Assembly: GCA_018000835.1 (NCBI GenBank) | Contig: JAGNJD010000004.1 | Location: 1-64,000 of the forward strand | Direction of reading: 5' to 3' | Length of the DNA: 64,000 nt | Source of the DNA: Candidatus Goldiibacteriota bacterium | Lineage (GTDB): Bacteria; Oederibacteriota; PGYV01; DSYL01 | Shown here: piece after piece, positions 54,364-61,724 of the stretch | Numbering within the stretch: position 1 is the first letter of the stretch | Layout of the letters: each line of letters starts with the position of its first letter | Position numbers and translations under genes: made by a program | Notes under the pieces: model-generated | Seen by the model: only the letters and a program-made list of their open reading frames with translations | The model's database searches: none | What the model was told of the DNA's origin: nothing

Positions 54364-56658
54364 TTATTTTTTACTTCCGGCTGATTTCATCGTTTTTGCT
54401 GCAACTTCTGCTGCAATGCCTGACGTATCTTCTCTCTTTGAAAACCATATTGCAATTCCAATAATCAATATTCCAGCCAGAATTGCGCCGATTACCACCG
54501 GATTTTTCAAGCTTGTTCCAACCAGTATTGGTGCAATAATCAACGATACGAGATTCATAACTTTGATGAGAGGATTTAAAGCAGGACCCGCAGTATCCTT
54601 AAACGGATCTCCAACCGTATCACCTGTTACGCTTGCCTTATGTGCTTCCGAACCCTTACCGCCATATAAACCATTTTCAATTAATTTTTTAGCGTTATCC
54701 CATGCTCCGCCTGAATTGGCAAGAAATACGGCGAGCAATTGTCCTACGAGAATTGTTCCTACAAGATATCCCGCCAGTCCTTTGTAGGAAAGCAAAAGAC
54801 CTACGATAACGGGTGTTAAAATGGCAAGCAGACCGGGTCCTATCAATTCTTTCAATGCTGCAGACGTGCAAATGTCAACAACCTTTGTTGCATCCGGTTT
54901 TGCCTTACCCTGCATTAAACCCTTTATTTCCTTAAATTGTCTTCTCACTTCATTAACAATCAACGACGCTGCCCTTCCAACTGCTCTGATTAAAAGAGAA
55001 GCAAATAAAAATGGAACTGCTCCGCCAATCAGTATCCCTACAAAAACAACCGGGTCTGCTACGTTAAAACTAATTTCCGTTACGTCCTGTCCCAATGCAC
55101 TTAATTTACTGACTATCGTTTCGTTGTATGAAGAGAAAAGTGAAACTGCTGCAATGACCGCAGTTGCTATTGCAAAACCTTTTGTTATTGCTTTCGTTGA
55201 ATTTCCGACCGAATCAAGTTCGTCAAGAATTCTTCTTTCCTTTGGACTCATATGTGACATCTCACCGATGCCCTGTGCATTATCTGATACGGGACCGTAA
55301 CTGTCTTCAGAAACGATTATTCCCGTAATAGTCAGCATTCCGAGTCCAAGAAGAGAAACTCCATAAAGAATCTGATCGGGATTTTGCACGCCAAATATCA
55401 ATATGGATGCTGCTATTGCAACAGCAATGGAAATTATGGCCCATACGCTGCTTTCCATACCCTCTGCAAATCCCTGAATAATTGTAGTGGCATGACCGGT
55501 TAACGTTGCTTTTGCTACTTCTTTAACAGGCGCATTTTCCGTTGAAGTAAAATACTCTGTTAATTTTGAAATAACAAAAGAAAGCAAAACGCCAATAGTA
55601 GTTATTAAAAACAATTTCCATGCAAGGACGTGCGGCGAGCCAGCCAGTCCTTCAACTTTTACCAATCCGTCAATAAGATAAAAATGAGTAACCAGCGCAA
55701 AACCGATTATTGAAAGAGTTGAGGCAATAAAAAAGCCCCTGTTTATCGGTTTCATAACATGCTCTGTTTCGTCTTTTGCTTTTACAAAATACGTCCCGAT
55801 AATTGAAGTTAAAACGCCTATCGCTCTTAACATAAGCGGAAAAATTACGCCTACGGTTCCAAAACTTGCTGCACCGAGTATCATTGCAGCAACGAGAGTC
55901 ACTTCGTATGATTCAAAAATGTCGGCAGCCATTCCCGCACAATCACCTACGTTATCACCTACGTTATCTGCTATTGTTGCCGGATTTCTCGGGTCATCCT
56001 CCGGGATGTTTTTTTCAACCTTGCCTACAAGGTCTGCTCCTACGTCTGCTGCCTTTGTATATATTCCGCCGCCAACCCTCATGAATAAGGCAAGTAAGCA
56101 TCCGCCAAATCCAAAACCTACAAGAACTTCCGATGCCTTTGAAAGAAAAATCATAAAAATTGTAGTAGCGCCAAGAAGTCCGAGCCCTATGGTAAACATA
56201 CCGGCAATTGCACCCGTTCTGAATGCAATCGTCAAAGCTTCTTTTTTGCTCGTTAACGAAGCATGTGCAACCCTCGCGTTTGCACGCGTGGTTAAACTCA
56301 TACCGACAAAACCGGTTAATGCAGAAAATGTGGCACCAACCAGAAATGCAATTCCTCTTCCAATGCGGATTTTCATGTCCCATGCAGGATCAGGGTCTCC
56401 GCTCGTGAACATAAGAACAATGGCAAGAATTACGGTAAGTAATGCTATAGTTTTAAACTGTCTTGCCAGATATGCATTTGCACCTTCCTGAACTGATTTT
56501 GATATGTCCTGCATTATTTCACTTCCAGGACTTTTTGACAATACTTCTCTCATCAGATAAAACGCATACAATAAGGCAAGAATGGCAATACACCAAATTA
56601 CCCACAACGCCTGACTTTCAAAAACCGTGGGCGGACTAACATGAATTACGCCATGCAT
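54364..56658 (-). CDS. hppA: Membrane-bound K+-independent (likely H+-pumping) pyrophosphatase
   Basis: 764 residues with about 16 membrane helices. Substrate-site blocks [39 protein letters not shown] and [19 protein letters not shown] are intact. The residue that discriminates families reads GNSTKA: the lysine in place of alanine marks the K+-independent, H+-pumping branch by published rule. Hydrolyses pyrophosphate and builds ion gradient across the cytoplasmic membrane, fitting an energy-limited anaerobe. Monocistronic, with GGAGGTACC ahead of the start and a terminator at its end. Confidence 0.96.
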   Translation of the reverse strand: MHGVIHVSPPTVFESQALWVIWCIAILALLYAFYLMREVLSKSPGSEIMQDISKSVQEGANAYLARQFKTIALLTVILAIVLMFTSGDPDPAWDMKIRIGRGIAFLVGATFSALTGFVGMSLTTRANARVAHASLTSKKEALTIAFRTGAIAGMFTIGLGLLGATTIFMIFLSKASEVLVGFGFGGCLLALFMRVGGGIYTKAADVGADLVGKVEKNIPEDDPRNPATIADNVGDNVGDCAGMAADIFESYEVTLVAAMILGAASFGTVGVIFPLMLRAIGVLTSIIGTYFVKAKDETEHVMKPINRGFFIASTLSIIGFALVTHFYLIDGLVKVEGLAGSPHVLAWKLFLITTIGVLLSFVISKLTEYFTSTENAPVKEVAKATLTGHATTIIQGFAEGMESSVWAIISIAVAIAASILIFGVQNPDQILYGVSLLGLGMLTITGIIVSEDSYGPVSDNAQGIGEMSHMSPKERRILDELDSVGNSTKAITKGFAIATAVIAAVSLFSSYNETIVSKLSALGQDVTEISFNVADPVVFVGILIGGAVPFLFASLLIRAVGRAASLIVNEVRRQFKEIKGLMQGKAKPDATKVVDICTSAALKELIGPGLLAILTPVIVGLLLSYKGLAGYLVGTILVGQLLAVFLANSGGAWDNAKKLIENGLYGGKGSEAHKASVTGDTVGDPFKDTAGPALNPLIKVMNLVSLIIAPILVGTSLKNPVVIGAILAGILIIGIAIWFSKREDTSGIAAEVAAKTMKSAGSKK

Positions 56659-56706
56659 TTGGTACCTCCTTTTAAAATTTTTTATTTTCTTAAATAATTT
56701 TCGTTA

Positions 56707-56734
56707 TTTTTACACATAAAAACGTTTTTGTAAA
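56707..56734 (-). promoter_or_regulatory. Possible promoter of hppA
   Basis: On the minus strand TTTACA (56729-56734) and TAAAAA (56707-56712) are 16 bp apart, about 50 nt ahead of the start. AT-rich context weakens the call. Confidence 0.35.
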
Positions 56735-56821
56735 GTTTTTTTTAAAACAACGGAAAAGTAAAAGATGCCTTTAAATTTTCGATTGATAATTATTGTGCTT
56801 ACCGTTTAGCAATAAATTAAA

Positions 56822-57055
56822 TCATATTCTAATTTCTTCTACGTCAAGCGACGCCAAAAGTTCTTTTAATTTTTTCATCTCTTCCTTATTTAAAGTAATC
56901 CCCTTGCTCATTCTTTTATGCTCTGCATCCCATGACCTGATGTCAACTTTTGCCGGCTTATCATTCCAGGAAATAACGTTTACTTCTTTTCTCCAGCCGC
57001 CACTTTCACTTAAAGAACCGAGATTTTTTATTAAATCCCACTTGAGTTCTGCCAT
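56822..57055 (-). CDS. YdbC/PC4-like single-strand DNA-binding protein
   Basis: 77 residues from ATG 57055, which GGAGGACTT precedes. The pattern LKWDLIKNLGSLSE, GWRKEVNVISWNDKPAKVDI, RSWDAEHKRMSKGITL and a C-terminal helix NKEEMKKLKELLASLD is that of the YdbC family, related to the transcriptional coactivator PC4/p15. Such proteins bind single-stranded DNA and are widely distributed in bacteria. Lies after two STAS genes in the same direction, perhaps in the same transcript. Precise role in this organism is unknown. Confidence 0.8.
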   Translation of the reverse strand: MAELKWDLIKNLGSLSESGGWRKEVNVISWNDKPAKVDIRSWDAEHKRMSKGITLNKEEMKKLKELLASLDVEEIRI

Positions 57056-57096
57056 AAGTCCTCCTTCCAATAAAAAATACCCGTCAGATTTTAATA

Positions 57097-57432
57097 TTAC
57101 TTATATGATTTGATTGCATCTTCCACATTGTCATAACAACTTAAAATCTCGTTAAATTCAACAGAATAAAAAACGTTTTTTACTTCTTCGTTCATTGAAG
57201 AAAGCCGTATATCCCCGCCGCCTTTTCTTGCTTTATTTAAGTTTCCCAAAAAAACTCCCCAGCCGGCACTGCTTATGAAATTAACGTCGGATAAATCAAT
57301 TACAATTTTAAAATTATTCTCATTGATTAATTTATCAAACGTTTGTTTTAAAACGTAAAAGGAATCAGCATCGATGCTTCCGGAACATTTAACTATACAA
57401 ACGTCTTCTCTTTGTTCCATATTTATCTGCAT
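57097..57432 (-). CDS. STAS-domain protein (anti-anti-sigma-like)
   Basis: 111 residues, a single STAS domain. VCIVKCSGSIDADSF, then FKIVIDLSDVNFISSAGWG with the conserved Asp and the phosphorylatable serine context (SSAGW), and LSSMNEEVKNVFYSVEFNEI. In the anti-anti-sigma branch, dephosphorylated serine lets the protein bind a kinase-type anti-sigma factor. No partner kinase or PP2C phosphatase is adjacent. It is 1 bp from the next upstream STAS gene, so it is cotranscribed with it. Confidence 0.85.
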   Translation of the reverse strand: MQINMEQREDVCIVKCSGSIDADSFYVLKQTFDKLINENNFKIVIDLSDVNFISSAGWGVFLGNLNKARKGGGDIRLSSMNEEVKNVFYSVEFNEILSCYDNVEDAIKSYK

Positions 57433-57433
57433 C

Positions 57434-57835
57434 TTAAATCTCCCGGTTGCTTTTTAAAAATGCATTTATTGCATCTTCAACCGTTTCATAATTATTTATT
57501 ACGTTTTCAAGTTCCAGTGCTTCAAACACAAATTTTACTTCCTGCGGCATTGCAGCGAGTTTTATGTCACCGCCTGCCTGCCTTGCCACTTCCAGATTGC
57601 CCAGAAAAACCGCCCATCCGCTGCTTGCAATGTAACTTATGTTTTCCAGATTAAAAATAATCTTGTATAAATTGCTTCTGAATAACCTTGATAGTATTTC
57701 TTTTGCATAATTATATGTTTCAAAATTCAGATACCCTTCACAATTTAATATTCTGATTGAATCATCCTGTTTTGCCATTGACTGCAATATTTTCAATGTC
57801 TGATGCGATTCTTTAAAATTATTGTTTTCTTCCAT
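57434..57835 (-). CDS. STAS-domain protein, second of a tandem pair
   Basis: 133 residues with a longer N-terminal stretch than its neighbour. The STAS core contains YKIIFNLENISYIASSGWA and AGGDIKLAAMPQEVKFVFEAL. The two STAS proteins are alike (ASSGWAVFLGNL versus SSAGWGVFLGNL), so they look like a local duplication. Both retain the serine, though a preceding Ser/Ala change in this one alters the exact register. Probable regulators of an anti-sigma or chemotaxis-like switch; partner unknown. Confidence 0.85.
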   Translation of the reverse strand: MEENNNFKESHQTLKILQSMAKQDDSIRILNCEGYLNFETYNYAKEILSRLFRSNLYKIIFNLENISYIASSGWAVFLGNLEVARQAGGDIKLAAMPQEVKFVFEALELENVINNYETVEDAINAFLKSNREI

Positions 57836-57850
57836 TTTATTCCTTTTACA

Positions 57851-58627
57851 TTATTTTTTTATCAAACTCATTGACGTCTTTTTTATTATATCATCTATTT
57901 CAACGACTGATTTTTTATAAATGTCGTAAATGGCGTTGTTGTTTAACAACGTGTATTTCGTTTCATCTCCTTTATTTTTATCTTTTTCATCCGACATTAT
58001 ACGCATTATTTTTTCAGCCGTTTTAAACGTTCCGGTATTTTTATAATTATTAATAATATCATAAATAGGCATAACATTGCCATCTTTAAAAGCACTATCC
58101 AGGAGGTTTAAAGCCATGCTTTCCCGTATCAGAAAAATCTGTTTCTCTGACATTTTTATCTTATATTTATCCTTATATTTAAAGAAAAAATCAGAAAGTA
58201 AAATCCAGTTTTTCGTTTTTCTTTCTCCGGCAGTAACCGGCAGAACGTATGATAACGTTGACATGAAATACGGCGTCACCTGTTTTGAAAAAGCATCGGC
58301 TTTTATTTCGCAGGAATCAACTATACCGTATGACATAATAAAATTGCAATAATCAAGTGCTTCCTCAGGATTGCCGTTTTTCGCCATAATGACGCCTATG
58401 CGTAACAGACCGTAAGCGGCCCTGATTTTATACTTTTCATCCGATACGTTGAATGTTTCCTTTAAATCCCTTGCAACGTATTTTGCTTCTTCAATTGATA
58501 CGTTATCCAGGGATAAAAGCGCTTCTTTTCTTTCTTCGTTATTTTCACTAAAAACAAGTTTATCGGTAAGAGTTGCACACCCGTCAATAAAAACAATCAA
58601 AACAAAAAACAAAAATCTGTAATTCAT
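57851..58627 (-). CDS. Putative lipoprotein, helical, unknown function
   Basis: 258 residues. The N-terminus MNYRFLFFVLIVFIDGC ends in a Cys after a hydrophobic segment; Asp at the position before Gly makes the lipobox imperfect. The rest is helical, with HEAT/TPR-like repeats (SLDNVSIEEAKYVARDLKE, KIRAAYGLLRIGVIMAKNG). No catalytic motif. It precedes the two STAS genes by 15 bp in the same direction, so it may belong to that unit as a membrane-side partner. I recognise no family. Confidence 0.65.
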   Translation of the reverse strand: MNYRFLFFVLIVFIDGCATLTDKLVFSENNEERKEALLSLDNVSIEEAKYVARDLKETFNVSDEKYKIRAAYGLLRIGVIMAKNGNPEEALDYCNFIMSYGIVDSCEIKADAFSKQVTPYFMSTLSYVLPVTAGERKTKNWILLSDFFFKYKDKYKIKMSEKQIFLIRESMALNLLDSAFKDGNVMPIYDIINNYKNTGTFKTAEKIMRIMSDEKDKNKGDETKYTLLNNNAIYDIYKKSVVEIDDIIKKTSMSLIKK

Positions 58628-58816
58628 CCCGATTTTTCTCCTTGTTTTTTGTAATCATTTTAAGATAAAATAAAAGAATAGTAAAGCCGGTTTTAAATGT
58701 AATTATATGATAATTTCCGGAAAAAGGAGCAATTTTTTGAGCACAATCAAAAATATAACGCACGTAGTCAATAAAACGCCCGTTTTCGTTTTTCTTATAG
58801 GCCGTCATATTTAAAA

Positions 58817-59848
58817 ATGAAAAAAGCATTGTTTTTCCGGATAGGAGCAATCGGGGATACGCTATTAACGACGCCTGCCGTCAGGTATTTCAAAATTAAC
58901 AATCCTGATTTTGAAGTCCATTACATGGCCGGTTATCCTGCCGTGGAAATTTTAAAAAATAACCCGTATATAGACAAAGTCCTTTGCTTTGACGAAGTTA
59001 AAACGGTATCTTCACGTTTCATAAATGCAATGCTTGCAGGGAAAAACATAAAAAATACGATAGACCGGCATTATGACGTTTTTTTTGATTTTGAATCAAG
59101 TTATTATTCTGCATATCTTTCCTTTCACGTAAACGCAAAGGAAAAAGCCGGTTTTAAAATAACGCAAAAAAGGAAATTTTACTTGAACCATCTGTATAAT
59201 TACAGGTTAAACTTCGGACAAAAAAATATTTACATGCCGTTAAGATTCATAGAACTCATAAAAAAATATGCGGGAAATAAAAATAATTTTAATATTGACC
59301 CGGTTTTAGTGATTTCCACCGACGAAAAAAATCAGGCAGAAAAAACGTTACGGGAAACCGGAATAAATCCCGGAGAAAAAGCAATTGCGGTCTGCATATC
59401 GGGAACGTGGGAAGTAAAAAAATGGCCGCTTGATAACTGGATTAAGTTGTTTGAAAAATTAAGTCCGCGTAAAATAATTTTGCTGTGGGGACCCGGGGAC
59501 GAGGAAGACGTAAAAAGAATAAAAGAAAAAAATCTGACTAACGTTTTTGTAATTCCGGACGTAAAAATCAGGGATTTAAGCGCTATTGTAAGTTTTTCGG
59601 AGGTCCTCGTTTCAAACGATAACGGCGTGCGTCATATCGCACAGGCACTTTCGGTTAAAACGATAGGACTCTTTGGGCCTACGAACGAAAAAGGCTGGAT
59701 GAAACAGGATGAAAACAACGTGGCGATTACAACGCCTGCCGTCTGCAGGCCTTGCGATAAAACCAGATGCAAAAATAATTTCTGTATGAAGGACATCTCA
59801 CCTGACGCAGTTATTGATAAAATTAAAAAATTTATGTTTTTCTCTTAA
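58817..59848 (+). CDS. Glycosyltransferase family 9 (heptosyltransferase-type)
   Basis: 343 residues, GT-B fold. FFRIGAIGDTLLTTPAVRYF at the N-terminus and SNDNGVRHIAQALSVKTIGL with FGPTNEKGW at the C-terminal donor site are standard GT9 marks. Adds heptose or a related sugar to lipopolysaccharide core in known members, so it supports an LPS-bearing outer membrane. The C-terminal CRPCDKTRCKNNFCM cysteines are common in this group. It is the only full-length protein-coding gene on the plus strand. Its 3' end overlaps the mutL 3' end by 17 bp. Confidence 0.9.
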   Translation: MKKALFFRIGAIGDTLLTTPAVRYFKINNPDFEVHYMAGYPAVEILKNNPYIDKVLCFDEVKTVSSRFINAMLAGKNIKNTIDRHYDVFFDFESSYYSAYLSFHVNAKEKAGFKITQKRKFYLNHLYNYRLNFGQKNIYMPLRFIELIKKYAGNKNNFNIDPVLVISTDEKNQAEKTLRETGINPGEKAIAVCISGTWEVKKWPLDNWIKLFEKLSPRKIILLWGPGDEEDVKRIKEKNLTNVFVIPDVKIRDLSAIVSFSEVLVSNDNGVRHIAQALSVKTIGLFGPTNEKGWMKQDENNVAITTPAVCRPCDKTRCKNNFCMKDISPDAVIDKIKKFMFFS

Positions 59849-61571
59849 ACATTTTTTCCACTTCATAAAAAGGAATATTTACGATTGCAGGCCTGCCGTG
59901 CGGACACGAATAAGGTGCCTGTATTTCAAAATAATCCTTTAACAACCCTTCTATTTCCTGGTTTGAAAGTTCGTCTCCTGCCTTTAAAGCAGCTCTGCAT
60001 GCAAGGGTTGAGGTAAGGCGTTTTAAAACCTCTTCTTTTTCAGCCGTTTCTTTTTCCATAAGAAGTGATATTGCCTCCCTTACAAAAAGGGCGGAAATTT
60101 TTGTTCTTATTATTACCGGATGCGTAGTTATTTTATATTGCTTTTCTCCAAAAATTTCGATTTCAAACCCCATTTTTTTAAATGTCCCGATGTTATTTTC
60201 AATTATTCTTTTCTCCTGCTGGTTCACTTCAATTATTTCGGGTATCAAAAGTTCCTGCAAACGCATTTTGCCGTCTTTTATTTCCTTATTGATTTTTTCA
60301 TATAAAACTTTTTCATGTGCTGCATGCTGGTCTATCATTACCAGATTTTCGTCGTCTTCTCCTATTATGTAAGTTTTGTTCAACTGTCCTATCACGCGCA
60401 CAAACAGGCTTTGCCTTTTTTCCGATTGAACTTTCACTTTCTCCTGTTTTTTAAAATCAAACGGCTTTGATTTAAACAGTTTTTCAGAAGAATCTTCTTC
60501 ATTTACAAAATAACTTTTTATGGATTTTTCTATTTCTTTTTTTGCCTCAAAAACGGTCTCTGTCTGCCGGCTTATGCTTAAATCAGAATAAGAAAGAGAA
60601 TCTGCTATGGATTCCTTTATCATATTATATATCCTGCCTTCATCCCTGAATTTTACTTCTGCTTTTGCAGGATGGACGTTTACGTCAACAAGCGACGGGT
60701 TTACGTCGATAAAAACAAAAGAAACGGGATATTTGCCTTTCATAAGATAAGTTGAATAACCGTCATAAACCGCATAATTTAATCTTTTACTCGTTATCAG
60801 CCGTTTGTTTACGAACAAAAACTGGACGTTTCTGTCGTTCCTCGATATCTGTGGTTTGCCCACGTATCCGTAGATTTTTACGTTATCGGATAAATTCTTT
60901 ATTTCTATCAGGAAATCCGAAATTTCTTTTCCAAAATACAGCCGTATTCTTTCCTTTAATCCTGCATCCTTTGGGAAAAACAAAATTTCTTTTTCGTCAA
61001 TCGTGAGTTTAAAAGAAATGCCTTCGTTTGCCAGTGCAATACCAAGGACGATTTCTATTATATGAATCTCTTCCGTATAGTTTGTTTTTAAAAATTTCAG
61101 ACGCGCAGGAGTATTATAAAACAAATCCATGACTTTTATTACGGTGCCGTTATTTACAGCCACTTTTTCTTTTTTCTTTTTTCTGCCGGCTTCAAGATAT
61201 AAAAGCGTCCCCATATTTTCATCTTTTGTTTTTGTCATTATTTCAACCCTTGAAACGGAAGCAATGGCAGCAAGCGCTTCTCCCCGAAACCCCATTGTTT
61301 CAATGTAATTTAAATCGTCTATTTCTTTTATCTTGCTTGTTGCATGACGTAAAAATGCATTCTCACAGTCATCTTCATTCATACCACAGCCGTCATCCTT
61401 TACTTCAATCAATTTCTTACCTGCGGACAAAACGTTTATGGTAATATTCTGTGCACTGGCATCAACGGCGTTCTCCACGAGTTCTTTTACGCAGGATGAA
61501 GGCCTCGTTACAACCTCACCTGCCGCTATCTGGTTTATTACGTTGTCCGGCAATACTTTAATTTGTGCCAT
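59832..61571 (-). CDS. mutL: DNA mismatch repair protein MutL
   Basis: 579 residues from ATG 61571, six bases after GGAAGGA; two codons longer is possible. The GHKL ATPase (about 1-320) shows IAAGEVVTRPSSCVKELVENA, DDGCGMNEDD and TMGFRGEALAAIASVS. The C-terminal dimer domain has the endonuclease motif DQHAAHEKVLYE, with ACRAALK and CPHGRPAIV, so this is a nicking MutL as expected when no MutH exists. mutS is not in the window. Convergent with the GT9 gene. Confidence 0.96.
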   Translation of the reverse strand: MAQIKVLPDNVINQIAAGEVVTRPSSCVKELVENAVDASAQNITINVLSAGKKLIEVKDDGCGMNEDDCENAFLRHATSKIKEIDDLNYIETMGFRGEALAAIASVSRVEIMTKTKDENMGTLLYLEAGRKKKKEKVAVNNGTVIKVMDLFYNTPARLKFLKTNYTEEIHIIEIVLGIALANEGISFKLTIDEKEILFFPKDAGLKERIRLYFGKEISDFLIEIKNLSDNVKIYGYVGKPQISRNDRNVQFLFVNKRLITSKRLNYAVYDGYSTYLMKGKYPVSFVFIDVNPSLVDVNVHPAKAEVKFRDEGRIYNMIKESIADSLSYSDLSISRQTETVFEAKKEIEKSIKSYFVNEEDSSEKLFKSKPFDFKKQEKVKVQSEKRQSLFVRVIGQLNKTYIIGEDDENLVMIDQHAAHEKVLYEKINKEIKDGKMRLQELLIPEIIEVNQQEKRIIENNIGTFKKMGFEIEIFGEKQYKITTHPVIIRTKISALFVREAISLLMEKETAEKEEVLKRLTSTLACRAALKAGDELSNQEIEGLLKDYFEIQAPYSCPHGRPAIVNIPFYEVEKMFKRKT

Positions 61572-61724
61572 ATCCATTCCTTCCCGATATTAAATACGTC
61601 TATCAAAATTATTTGTTATAAGAATTTAATACTACCGTTCATTAAACATGTGTATTTAATGTCCTTATTAAGCATATTTAACGGGCAATGTTTTTCATCC
61701 GCCATCTGGCATCCGGCAGCGTAG

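Noticed and set aside
58584-58850. 88-codon minus-strand frame between the lipoprotein gene and GT9
   Set aside because: It overlaps the lipoprotein start and the GT9 start, is unrelated to any family, and lacks a ribosome site.
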